Assembly: GCF_001941865.1 (NCBI RefSeq)
Contig: NZ_CP016162.1
Coordinates: 4,835,501 to 4,899,500, forward strand
DNA from: Pseudomonas alcaliphila JAB1
Lineage (GTDB): Bacteria > Pseudomonadota > Gammaproteobacteria > Pseudomonadales > Pseudomonadaceae
Direction: 5' to 3'
DNA length: 64,000 bases
A program made the translations under genes and the position numbers. The stretch's first letter is position 1. Every line of letters starts with the position of its first letter. Below the pieces are notes generated by a model. The model saw nothing but the letters and a program-made list of their open reading frames with translations, was not told the origin of the DNA and ran no database searches. Of this stretch, positions 54,773 to 62,834 are shown piece after piece.

Positions 54773-55762
54773 TCAGCCATTGAGCGGTTCGTTAGCCCCG
54801 GCACGATCAGGGCAAAGAAACGCTGGCACAGCCCGGACATAGACCAGTTCAGCAACCAGCTCGACAAGGGTCTGGGTGATCACCGCAGCGGCGGCGAGCC
54901 CCCGCAGCTCTTCAGGCAGCGCTAATGCAAGGGGCAGCACCACCAGTGAATTGCGCGTCGAGCTGCTGAAGGTCACAGCCCTTGCTGACTTCACAGACAG
55001 CTTGAACGCTTTGGAGACCAGTGCACCGATTACAGGAGCCAAGAAAGCAAAGGCGATGTAGACCGGCAGAACGGGAGCAAGCCTGTCGATCTCATTCACT
55101 ACGGGAGCAATCTGCGAGCCGACCACGGCTATGAGCACCGCCGCCATGGCCGGCACAGGTAACCAGGCCCAGGCATCAGTCCATGTCTTCACCGCTGCGG
55201 AGCGCTTTACCAATGCTTCTGTCAGCAGTGCCAGGATCAGCGGGGCCATGATGAGTGCCAGAAAGGCTTCGACAAAGGGGCCTATCGACACGACCACCCC
55301 CGAAGTATCACTCAGCATAAGCCCCAGGTAGAGGGGTAAAAGAGCAAGCTGAAGTAACAGCAAAATCGGCGTCGCCGAAAGGATCAGGCGTGAGTCACCC
55401 CGGCCAATGTGGGTGAACACAACCACGTAATCGATGCAGGGCGTCAGTAACACCAATAGCACGCCAATCAGGATGGCGGGATGTCCATCCAAGAAGCGGG
55501 TCAGCCCCCAAACCAGGAGAGGAATCAAAACAAAATTGGCGACTAGGAGCGCAGCCATGAAGGGCTTGTTGCGCATGCCATCTTTAAGGTTCAGGAACGG
55601 AATCTGAAGAAACATCGCATACATCAGAACAGCGATGGTGGGCGTGACCAAGACCGACAATCCCTGGGCGGTGTTCGGAGCCAGCAAGCCGCCAATCGCC
55701 GCGACAATCACTGCTACGAAGTAGATCGGTACTTGGTTCTGCTCTAGTGCATCTCTTGTCAT
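54773..55762 (-). CDS. ACR3-like arsenic resistance transporter
   Basis: A 329-residue membrane protein of the bile acid:Na/ACR3 superfamily, about ten transmembrane helices. The TM4 Cys needed for arsenite extrusion in ACR3 proteins lies in LLTPCIDYVVVFTHIGRGDSRLIL. The later FSSSTRNSLVVLPLALALP motif corresponds to the conserved TM9 loop. No arsR or arsC neighbour is present, so the substrate (arsenite, antimonite or an organic anion) is uncertain. It is divergent from the Dsb cluster. Confidence 0.8.
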   Translation of the reverse strand: MTRDALEQNQVPIYFVAVIVAAIGGLLAPNTAQGLSVLVTPTIAVLMYAMFLQIPFLNLKDGMRNKPFMAALLVANFVLIPLLVWGLTRFLDGHPAILIGVLLVLLTPCIDYVVVFTHIGRGDSRLILSATPILLLLQLALLPLYLGLMLSDTSGVVVSIGPFVEAFLALIMAPLILALLTEALVKRSAAVKTWTDAWAWLPVPAMAAVLIAVVGSQIAPVVNEIDRLAPVLPVYIAFAFLAPVIGALVSKAFKLSVKSARAVTFSSSTRNSLVVLPLALALPEELRGLAAAAVITQTLVELVAELVYVRAVPAFLCPDRAGANEPLNG

Positions 55763-56140
55763 GGTTCACTCAAAGTCATGGTTTGCTCTCCGCGTTAGGG
55801 AGGACAAGGATGGTTAGCTAGGGATAAGGCAAGCGGCGCTAACGGCCAATGGTCATTCATCAATGGTTGCTTCAGGCCTGTACTTGCAGGTCAAAAAGGG
55901 CAAGGTCGACCCAAACTGGGCACCCTGAAAATTCGATCATTGGCCAAAAACGGAAGCACTGATTTTTCCAGCATGCATCCTAGCCCGCCCCACCTAAGCC
56001 GCACAGGTATCGCCATGGTGCTTGTGCCTACTCCCCGAGAATGGTCTCATTGCGGAGCAATTCGTACGGCGACCGTATCTTCATACCCATGAGGGTCGGA
56101 TCAAATACCTCTTACCACTATACATATCGACATCATCCCG
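55763..56140. other. Divergent intergenic region, transporter / Dsb cluster
   Basis: A 378-bp gap with no convincing gene on either strand. It must carry both promoters. I see no clear regulator-type palindrome or terminal repeat. The imperfect repeat CCAATGGTC...CATCAATGGTTG near 55845-55868 is the only local symmetry I noticed. Confidence 0.5.
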
Positions 56141-56500
56141 ATGCCCAGGCGTAAGGTCACAATCCAAGTAGTGCTTACACTGAGCATGGCATTGCTGCTG
56201 GTCATGGGCTGGCATATGTCTTCCCTGTTGGTTGGTGCAGAGCCGCAAGCGGGATTCAAGAGCGAGTCAACGCACAGCAGCTTGCTGACAGAGGCAGCCC
56301 CCTCTTGCGTCTTTTGTGCAGGTCACCGGCACTCGCCGATGACTGCCGACCATGTGCACGAGACCCCTTACCTTGGGCCGCTGCTTATCCTGCCAGCCCA
56401 GGCAGAAAGCAACATCCTGGCTACCCTGCCGGATCAAGCCGCACCAACTCGCCCGGTCTACTTGATTGAGCGCCCTCCGCGATCCAGCCGCGTGATCTAA
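56141..56500 (+). CDS. Small exported Cys/His protein
   Basis: A 119-residue protein with an N-terminal signal anchor (VVLTLSMALLLVMGWHMSSLLV, about 8-30). The external part carries a possible metal site, PSCVFCAGHRHSPMTADHVHETPYL (CxxC followed by HxH and HxHE). It is first in a cluster with a 65-residue peptide, DsbB and DsbA. I do not recognise a named family. A role in metal binding or as a Dsb substrate is inference. Confidence 0.65.
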   Translation: MPRRKVTIQVVLTLSMALLLVMGWHMSSLLVGAEPQAGFKSESTHSSLLTEAAPSCVFCAGHRHSPMTADHVHETPYLGPLLILPAQAESNILATLPDQAAPTRPVYLIERPPRSSRVI

Positions 56501-56547
56501 ACAAAGCCGCACTGCGGCTAAAGACCACTGCAATCCAGGATCAACTT

Positions 56548-56745
56548 ATGCAATCGCTTTCTCCGCGCGAGCCTGGGGCGTTGTTTGCGCACCTGCGCCG
56601 CCCGATGCGCTTATTACTGCTCGCTATCGTGCTGATGCTCATGGGCATGGCAGATGCACTGGCTCAAGACGTCACCACGAACGATATCGCGTCGGCGGTA
56701 GTTCCCGTGCCACCCACCTCTGTAGAGGGTAGATATCAACCATGA
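56548..56745 (+). CDS. Short exported peptide
   Basis: A 65-residue open frame with a plausible signal peptide (RLLLLAIVLMLMGMADALAQ) and a short mature tail DVTTNDIASAVVPVPPTSVEGRYQP. Its stop overlaps the dsbB ATG (ATGA), which supports translation and coupling. There are no recognisable homologues from memory, and no cysteine in the mature part. Confidence 0.5.
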   Translation: MQSLSPREPGALFAHLRRPMRLLLLAIVLMLMGMADALAQDVTTNDIASAVVPVPPTSVEGRYQP

Positions 56746-57185
56746 TGGAAACAGAGACAAACACTCGCTTTCCCAGCCCCTGGAGCCTGTTGCTTATGGC
56801 TTGGGGTATTGCGTTGGTTTCGACCTTAGCCGCCTTGTTCATCGGCGAGGTCATGGGCAAAACGCCCTGCGTGCTCTGCTGGTTCCAGCGCGCATTCATG
56901 TTTCCACTGGTCGTGATTCTGGCCGTTGGTTGCTACACCTCGGATTTCGGCGTCTGGCGTTATGCGTTGCCGGTTACCGTCGTGGGCTGGCTCATCGCGC
57001 TCTACCACAGCCTGCTCTACTTCGGGGCCATACCAGAGAGCATCAAGCCCTGTGGGGCAGGCCCGTCCTGCTCCAGCGCTGACATGACGATTTTCGGCAG
57101 CGTCCCTCTGCCACTGCTTTCGCTGGTCGCATTCACCCTTATCGCTGTTCTTCTTGTTCTCATCCGTCGGAGGTCTTCCCTATGA
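56742..57185 (+). CDS. dsbB: DsbB/BdbC-type disulfide oxidoreductase
   Basis: A 147-residue four-helix membrane protein that reoxidises DsbA with quinone. The first redox pair is PCVLCWFQR (near residues 42-45); the second lies in the periplasmic loop SIKPCGAGPSCSS. It is shorter and simpler than E. coli DsbB, more BdbC-like. The start may be ATG 56742 or 56745. It overlaps dsbA by 4 bp. The host will have its own chromosomal pair, so this is a dedicated extra set. Confidence 0.9.
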   Translation: MMETETNTRFPSPWSLLLMAWGIALVSTLAALFIGEVMGKTPCVLCWFQRAFMFPLVVILAVGCYTSDFGVWRYALPVTVVGWLIALYHSLLYFGAIPESIKPCGAGPSCSSADMTIFGSVPLPLLSLVAFTLIAVLLVLIRRRSSL

Positions 57186-57826
57186 GCAGACGTGCAATCG
57201 TCCTCGTCCTCAGCATTCTTACTGCGCTCGGCTTCGCTGCTGCGGCGTTCTTTTATGATCGCTATTCGGCAAGTGAAGAGACTCCGCCAGTTGCTCCAGT
57301 GGCTAGCTCGTTGGTGCGCTTCCATTCGCCCGTTATCGGCACCGCCAATGCGCCCGTAACCATCGTTGAGTTCTTCGATCCGTCCTGCGAGGCCTGCCGC
57401 GCCTTCTTTCCAGTAGTGAAACAGATCCTGGCTGACAACCCGAACGATGTGCGCCTGGTGCTGCGTTACGTCCTCTTCCATGAAGGCTCTGAAACAGCAG
57501 CAAGAATCCTCGAAACTGCACGCAAGCAGGGGGTCTTCGAGCCTGTTCTGGAAGCACTCATGGTGGCGCAACCGCAATGGCACAGTGACCCACTGGTGCA
57601 GAAGGCCTGGGAAGCAGCTGAAGCGGCAGGCTTGGATGTGGAGAAGGCCCGTGCAGAGATGATGGCTGCCGATATCACCGAGACGCTGAAAAGGGACTCT
57701 CAGGATGCCCAGGCGGCTGGTGTGCGCCAGACACCTACGTTCTTTGTGAATGGCAAGCCGCTATTGAGTTTCGGCGCGCAGCCACTGATTGATCTGGTCA
57801 AAGCTGAAGTCGAACAAAGCAAATAA
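57182..57826 (+). CDS. DsbA-family thiol oxidoreductase
   Basis: A 214-residue thioredoxin-fold protein with an N-terminal membrane anchor or signal (AIVLVLSILTALGFAAAAFFY). The active site is DPSCEACRAF (CxxC near 70-73), with the cis-Pro loop VRQTPTFFVNG. It is a BdbD/DsbG-like monomer partner of the preceding DsbB. Location beside cadmium and arsenic genes suggests repair or shielding of thiols under thiophilic metal stress; this is inference. Confidence 0.9.
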   Translation: MSRRAIVLVLSILTALGFAAAAFFYDRYSASEETPPVAPVASSLVRFHSPVIGTANAPVTIVEFFDPSCEACRAFFPVVKQILADNPNDVRLVLRYVLFHEGSETAARILETARKQGVFEPVLEALMVAQPQWHSDPLVQKAWEAAEAAGLDVEKARAEMMAADITETLKRDSQDAQAAGVRQTPTFFVNGKPLLSFGAQPLIDLVKAEVEQSK

Positions 57827-57860
57827 GCGCTAACCGTCTGCATACAGCTGAGCCAGACTC

Positions 57861-57898
57861 ACCACCTGCCATGTAGCGTGCCTCGCATGGCAGGTGGT
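57861..57898. terminator. Bidirectional stem-loop between dsbA and cadR
   Basis: Exact 13-bp arms ACCACCTGCCATG (57861-57873) and its inverse (57886-57898), 12-base loop, between convergent genes. T tracts are poor, so termination may be weak. Confidence 0.7.
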
Positions 57899-57907
57899 GG
57901 CGCATGT

Positions 57908-58360
57908 TTAGTGGCGGTGGCTTTTCCCAACATGGGTGTGGCCATCATCCGGAAGCGCACTGACACCGCCAGTGGTGTTCAGGCGCTGAAGGATTCCACA
58001 CTCGTCTACGCCGCGCTCAGAGGCGCAACGGTGTCGTAACTCAACCAGCTGTTGTTGCAGGGCCAGCAGGCTGGTCACGCGCGCTTGCACATGCTCAATG
58101 TGCTCATCCACTAAGCTATTCACACCCTCACAGTTCCCCTCTGGCCGATCCATCAGCGCCAGCAGGCTTCTGATCTCGTCCAGGGTCATGTCTAGCGTTC
58201 GGCAGTTGCGAATGAACGTAAGCCGCTCAAGGTGCTCACTGCTGTAAAGGCGGTAATTACCCTCGCTACGGGCCGGAGCCGGCAACAGCCCCTCGCGCTC
58301 GTAATAGCGAACCGTTTCAACCTGGCAATCGGCAAGCTTGGCCAGCTCTCCAATCTTCAT
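57908..58360 (-). CDS. cadR: MerR-family Cd(II)/Pb(II) regulator CadR
   Basis: A 150-residue metal sensor. The N-terminal winged helix-turn-helix is MKIGELAKLADCQVETVRYYEREGLLP, followed by the dimerisation helix. Metal ligands are C77 (GNCEGVNSLVDEH), C112 and C121 (CASERGVDECGIL), plus a His-rich tail DDGHTHVGKSHRH that matches the second metal site of P. putida CadR. It is divergent from cadA, with a MerR-type promoter between them. Confidence 0.94.
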   Translation of the reverse strand: MKIGELAKLADCQVETVRYYEREGLLPAPARSEGNYRLYSSEHLERLTFIRNCRTLDMTLDEIRSLLALMDRPEGNCEGVNSLVDEHIEHVQARVTSLLALQQQLVELRHRCASERGVDECGILQRLNTTGGVSALPDDGHTHVGKSHRH

Positions 58361-58382
58361 GAATTACCTCTTCAGCAAACGC

Positions 58383-58413
58383 TTGACCCTGTAGTGGCTT
58401 TAGGGTGTTCACT
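58383..58413 (+). promoter_or_regulatory. CadR-controlled cadA promoter
   Basis: -35 TTGACC (58383-58388) and -10 TTCACT (58408-58413) are 19 bp apart, the lengthened spacing typical of MerR-type promoters. The dyad ACCCT-N11-AGGGT (58386-58406) fills the spacer. Confidence 0.88.
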
Positions 58414-58442
58414 CTACACAACTGTTCAACGAGGATACCTTC

Positions 58443-60878
58443 ATGGCTGGCTGCTGCGGTGACGAATACAAACCTGAAGCGGTTTCAAAGGATGTCTGCT
58501 GTGACGCCAACGAAGCAAGCAAGTGCTCTGCCACAGCGGCGACAGCAGTAAATGCCGTAACCGGCTCCAGGCTCAGCAGCTTCCGCATTGCGCAAATGGA
58601 CTGCCCTACCGAGCAGACGCTGATTCAGGACAAACTGAGCAAGCTCGCAGGCATAGATAAGCTCGACTTCAACCTGATCAATCGGATTCTTGGGGTATGG
58701 CACAGCTTGCCGTCGACCGCGCCTATCGAAGCGGCGATCTCGTCCCTGGGAATGCAGGCAGAACCGCTATCTGCTGAAGGGCAAGCCCGCATCAAAATCG
58801 AACAGATGGACTGCCCAACTGAAGAAAAGCTGATCCGCGACAAGCTGACCTCGCTACCCGGTATCAGTGCATTGGAGTTCAACCTGGTTCAACGTGTACT
58901 GACGCTCAGCCACACAGCAGAAGCGCTGCCAGCAGCACTGGCAGCGATTCGCGAGCTTGGTTTCACGCCAGTGGTTGAGGGTTCAGCAACAGCACGTGAA
59001 GAAGAGCAAGGCCCCCCTCACAAGAAAGCCTGGTGGCCCTTGGCGCTCTCGGGGGTGGCCGCCTTATCGGCGGAAGTGATCCACTTTGCCGAGCTTGCGC
59101 CAGATTGGGCTGTGGCTGGCGTGGCGCTGCTCGCCATTCTGCTGTGCGGCCTGACGACCTATAAAAAGGGCTGGATCGCGCTGAAGAACCGCAACCTGAA
59201 TATCAATGCGTTGATGAGTATCGCTGTGACCGGTGCGGTGCTGATTGGGCAATGGCCAGAAGCGGCCATGGTCATGTTCCTCTTTTCTGTCGCCGAGTTG
59301 ATCGAAGCGAAGTCGCTGGATCGGGCTCGCAATGCCATCCGTGGCCTGATGGATCTGACGCCAGAGCGCGCCACGGTGCAGCAGGTCGATGGCACATGGC
59401 TGGAAGTTGACGTTAAAACCATCGCCGTAGGCGCATTGGTCAGGGTTCGACCGGGCGAACGAATCGGTCTCGATGGCGAAGTTACTGCCGGCAACTCCAC
59501 CATCAACCAAGCGCCCATCACGGGGGAAAGCCTGCCCGTAGAGAAAACCATCGGCGATCCGGTTTTTGCGGGAACCATCAATGAAGCCGGCTCCCTGGAA
59601 TACCGAGTCCTGGCCGCCGCAGCCAACACCACGCTGGCACGTATCATTCACGCGGTCGAAGAGGCGCAGGGTTCACGCGCGCCGACCCAGCGCTTTGTCG
59701 ATCAATTCGCCAAGGTATACACCCCTGTCGTATTCCTATTCGCCCTGGCTATCGCCATTGTGCCGCCACTCTTCATGGCCGAGCCCTGGTACGACTGGAT
59801 CTACCGTGCCCTGGTACTGCTGGTGGTTGCCTGCCCTTGCGCCTTGGTCATCTCGACACCTGTCACCATTGTCAGTGGTTTAGCTGCGGCTGCACGCAAA
59901 GGCATCCTGATCAAAGGCGGCGTTTATCTGGAAACTGGCGGCAAGCTTGGCTTCCTGGCCCTCGACAAGACCGGAACCATTACCCATGGCAAACCCGTGC
60001 AAACCGATTACATGCCACTGGTTGAACAGGACTCAGAACTCTGTCGCACTCATGCTGCCAGCCTCGCCAGTCGCTCTGATCACCCGGTTTCGCAAGCGAT
60101 AGCCAAGCACGCCACTGAGAATGGCCTGATGTTCGCTACCGTTGAGGGATTCGAAGCCCTGCCGGGTCGAGGTGTACGGGGCACCATTGAAGGCATGGAT
60201 TTCCACCTGGGTAACCACCGTCTGGTGGAAGAGCTTGGCCTCTGCTCACCCGAGCTGGAAACGACGCTGGAACGTCTCGAACGCCAAGGCAAAACAGTGG
60301 TGGTGTTGTGCAATCCGCAGCGTGCCATTGCCCTGTTCGCCGTTGCCGATACCGTCAAGGACTCCAGCCGCCAGGCAATCGAGGAGCTTCATGCGCTGGG
60401 TGTGAAGACCACGATGCTGACTGGCGATAACCCGCACACCGCAGAAGCCATCGCACAGCAGGTGGGCATCGACGAAGCACGCGGCAATCTCCTGCCAGTC
60501 GACAAATTGCAGGCCGTTGAAGCATTGCAGGCGCGCGGCTACGTTGTTGGGATGGTGGGCGACGGCATCAACGATGCGCCTGCGCTGGCGAAGTCCGAAA
60601 TCGGCTTCGCCATGGCCGCCGCCGGCACGGACACGGCCATCGAAACTGCGGATGTGGCCTTGATGGATGACGACCTGCGCAAGATCCCGGCCTTCATCCG
60701 CCTATCCCAACAGACCGCCGTCATCCTCAAGCAGAACATCGTGCTGGCGTTAGGGATCAAGGCCCTGTTTCTCGCCATTACCCTAACGGGGCAGGCGACG
60801 ATGTGGATGGCCGTCTTTGCCGACATGGGCGTCAGCCTGCTGGTGGTGTTCAACGGCCTGCGCCTGCTTAAAAAGTAG
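58443..60878 (+). CDS. cadA: Cadmium/zinc/lead P1B-type ATPase CadA
   Basis: Exports Cd2+, Zn2+ and Pb2+ across the inner membrane. It has 811 residues. The N-terminus is Cys-rich (AGCCGDEYK...VCCDANEASKC). Two tandem HMA-like domains follow, each with a MDCPTE motif (about 55-60 and 120-125) instead of the usual GMTCxxC. Then come TM helices, TGES, CPC in VVACPCALVIST (about 462-470), DKTGTITHG with the phosphorylated Asp near 508, SDHPVS, and GDGINDAPALA. Complete. Confidence 0.95.
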   Translation: MAGCCGDEYKPEAVSKDVCCDANEASKCSATAATAVNAVTGSRLSSFRIAQMDCPTEQTLIQDKLSKLAGIDKLDFNLINRILGVWHSLPSTAPIEAAISSLGMQAEPLSAEGQARIKIEQMDCPTEEKLIRDKLTSLPGISALEFNLVQRVLTLSHTAEALPAALAAIRELGFTPVVEGSATAREEEQGPPHKKAWWPLALSGVAALSAEVIHFAELAPDWAVAGVALLAILLCGLTTYKKGWIALKNRNLNINALMSIAVTGAVLIGQWPEAAMVMFLFSVAELIEAKSLDRARNAIRGLMDLTPERATVQQVDGTWLEVDVKTIAVGALVRVRPGERIGLDGEVTAGNSTINQAPITGESLPVEKTIGDPVFAGTINEAGSLEYRVLAAAANTTLARIIHAVEEAQGSRAPTQRFVDQFAKVYTPVVFLFALAIAIVPPLFMAEPWYDWIYRALVLLVVACPCALVISTPVTIVSGLAAAARKGILIKGGVYLETGGKLGFLALDKTGTITHGKPVQTDYMPLVEQDSELCRTHAASLASRSDHPVSQAIAKHATENGLMFATVEGFEALPGRGVRGTIEGMDFHLGNHRLVEELGLCSPELETTLERLERQGKTVVVLCNPQRAIALFAVADTVKDSSRQAIEELHALGVKTTMLTGDNPHTAEAIAQQVGIDEARGNLLPVDKLQAVEALQARGYVVGMVGDGINDAPALAKSEIGFAMAAAGTDTAIETADVALMDDDLRKIPAFIRLSQQTAVILKQNIVLALGIKALFLAITLTGQATMWMAVFADMGVSLLVVFNGLRLLKK

Positions 60879-60894
60879 GAACGGAGGATTGAAG

Positions 60895-61257
60895 ATGAAA
60901 GCAGCATTGCAACTGGCAATTGAACAAGCCTTTCAACAGGCCGAGCACGCCATGCAGGAGAGACGTAATACCGATGCCTTTGAATGGCTGGAGCGCGCAC
61001 ACATCCTGACTCAACGCCAGCCCTTGCTGCACGCTAGGTCACACTGGCTGATGCTCACGCTCGGTTGGCAGATTGGCGATTATCGCGAGGTGGCCGGGCA
61101 AATACCGCGCATTTTCGCGGCCTTGTTGTTCTCCAAAATCTGGGTGCCCCTCGGCAATACAGGCCGCTCCAGAGTCAGCGCGTTCAAGCCCATGCCGGTT
61201 CCTGAAGAACTCCAGGCCTTGCTTGCGAGCGATGAGCAAAACCCATCCAGTCGGTGA
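60895..61257 (+). CDS. DUF3703 family protein
   Basis: A 120-residue soluble helical protein from ATG 60895 with GGAGG 7 bases before it. It has ALQLAIEQAFQQAEHAMQERRNTDAFEWLERAHILTQRQPLLHARSHWLML, the DUF3703 core, and later LGNTGRSRVSAFKPMPVPEEL. It lies 16 bp after cadA, so is cotranscribed. DUF3703 genes are frequent beside heavy-metal ATPases, but the function is unknown. Confidence 0.85.
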   Translation: MKAALQLAIEQAFQQAEHAMQERRNTDAFEWLERAHILTQRQPLLHARSHWLMLTLGWQIGDYREVAGQIPRIFAALLFSKIWVPLGNTGRSRVSAFKPMPVPEELQALLASDEQNPSSR

Positions 61258-61265
61258 TTGTGTCC

Positions 61266-61724
61266 ATGCAAGTCGATCTCGCCACCCAGCTGCCGTGCAC
61301 ACTTGCAGAGGTGATCGCCCAGGTGCGCACACCACGCCTGCTGCGTCAGGTTGCTTCACCCTTATTGAGTTTCAGCCCGCTGGCTCCGGCTGAGTTTCCT
61401 GATACCTGGAGCGAGGGCACCTACTGGGTCAAGCTGAAGCTATTCGGCGTACTGCCCATTGGCCGTCAGGCGATTGTGATTACCTACCCGCAGACGGAAA
61501 ACGCTCAGACCTTCATGCTCAGAGACAACGGCTATAGCCCGCTAATCACCAAGTGGGATCACGTCATTACGGCTCAAGAAGTGAGTGGCGGAACGCTTTA
61601 CCGAGATCGCGTGACTATCGAGGCCGGCATCCTCACCCCGTTCGTGTGGCTTTTTGCGCGCCTGTTTTACGCCCACCGTCAGCGCCGCTGGGCAGCTTTG
61701 GCGGCAAAAGGCTTTAGCCACTGA
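61266..61724 (+). CDS. SRPBCC-like small protein
   Basis: A 152-residue protein from ATG 61266 (an in-frame GTG at 61254 overlaps the previous stop). The alternating pattern LPCTLAEVIAQVRTPRLLRQVASPLLSFSPLAP...GTYWVKLKLFGVLPIGRQAIVITYP resembles a START/Bet v1-type ligand-binding fold. The C-terminal helix region is GILTPFVWLFARLFYAHRQRRW. Function is unknown. It is the third gene in the cadA operon. Confidence 0.7.
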   Translation: MQVDLATQLPCTLAEVIAQVRTPRLLRQVASPLLSFSPLAPAEFPDTWSEGTYWVKLKLFGVLPIGRQAIVITYPQTENAQTFMLRDNGYSPLITKWDHVITAQEVSGGTLYRDRVTIEAGILTPFVWLFARLFYAHRQRRWAALAAKGFSH

Positions 61725-61949
61725 AGCACGCCATGCCCAGACAGGGCTGCTCACCTAGAGAGCAATACCTCTTGGCCACTGAAAATTCGCTCCCCCAGGC
61801 AACCTCCGTGGTCGGGGCAGCTTTAATACAACCTGAAGCAGGTACGGGGTCAACTTTTGACCTGCATCAGGCTACACCCGTCTTCGAGGTCTATATTGGC
61901 TACTGGTGACTCACCCCACGACCCACTTTCACCTGCAAGGAACTGAGCA

Positions 61950-62510
61950 ATGAAAGCACCAAAACTCGCCGCGTTCGCTTTGGCGGCTGCGCTTTTTCCG
62001 GCCTTAACCTTTGCGCAGCAGGACTCCAGTGCCACCAGCCAGGCTCAACAGCAGCCAATGAGCGTTGAGCAATTTGATCAAGAGATGGCGAAGGCACAAG
62101 AAAACCTGAAGAAAATGCAGGAGCAAATGAACCAAATTCAGAAAGCTAGCGACCCTGCACAGCGTCAGAAACTGATGCAAGAGCACCAAACCATGATGCA
62201 GCAAGGAATGCACATGATGAACGGAATGCGTGGCGGCGGAATGATGGGGTGCTGCGGAGGGGGCATGCAGGGCGGTCACATGATGGGTGACGGTCAGATG
62301 ATGGGCGGTGGCCACATGATGGGTAACGGTAAGATGATGGGTGGGGGCCACATGATGGGCTGGGATCAAATGGGCAGCCACTACTCCCAGATGACGCCTG
62401 AGCAGATGAAGCAGCATCAATACATGATGGACAGGTACATGGGTATGCAACAGATGATGATGGATCAGATGATGCAGCATCAGCAGCATATGGGCATGCC
62501 ACAGCGCTAA
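61950..62510 (+). CDS. Exported Met/His-rich repeat protein
   Basis: A 186-residue secreted protein with a signal peptide ending TFAQQ. An amphipathic helical part (EQFDQEMAKAQENLKKMQEQMNQIQKAS) is followed by a Gly/Met/His tract (about 90-140) with a repeated GGHMMG(D/N)G(Q/K)MMG unit, a CC pair in MMGCCGGG, and a Met/Gln-rich tail. About one-fifth of the residues are Met. This composition suggests periplasmic binding of copper, silver or another soft metal. No partner oxidase or efflux gene is next to it. Confidence 0.8.
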   Translation: MKAPKLAAFALAAALFPALTFAQQDSSATSQAQQQPMSVEQFDQEMAKAQENLKKMQEQMNQIQKASDPAQRQKLMQEHQTMMQQGMHMMNGMRGGGMMGCCGGGMQGGHMMGDGQMMGGGHMMGNGKMMGGGHMMGWDQMGSHYSQMTPEQMKQHQYMMDRYMGMQQMMMDQMMQHQQHMGMPQR

Positions 62511-62834
62511 AGGCTCATCATCCCTGTCACTGATCCGTCCTGTTCTCGCAACTACATCTGACAGTCCGTATGAGGATGGACTGTCGGTGTCAGCGATGTC
62601 TGTCCACGCCATGAGTTTTGTTTTTAATCCATGGTCGCGAGTTTTTGCAATCACAGACATCGGTCAGCTAGACCGGGCTGGTAAGCGCCTTGTTGATGCT
62701 CTTGCTATCCATATCAGCCGCTTCGAGCATCCATCCGTTCGCATCGACATTGTGATCTGTTGCAGGCCCCAACCCAGCAATGGCATGACTTTCAATCGCG
62801 GTTGATCTGACGATCTAGGATCTTGAGTAGGGAT
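62511..62834. other. Intergenic region before the ATP-grasp gene
   Basis: A 324-bp gap. A 72-codon plus-strand frame (62587-62805) has no ribosome site or coding signature and is rejected. Near the right end GATCTAGGATCTTGAG and GGGATCTAGAG form short direct repeats (about 62811-62838). The right limit of the island may lie here, but nothing proves it. Confidence 0.45.

Noticed and set aside
54600..54780. Transposon-end-like sequence near the arsenic transporter
   Set aside because: I could not find a matching inverted end or target duplication on the other side of the metal cassette.
62587..62805. 72-codon open frame in the gap before the ATP-grasp gene
   Set aside because: No ribosome site, no coupling with neighbours, and no recognisable sequence features.
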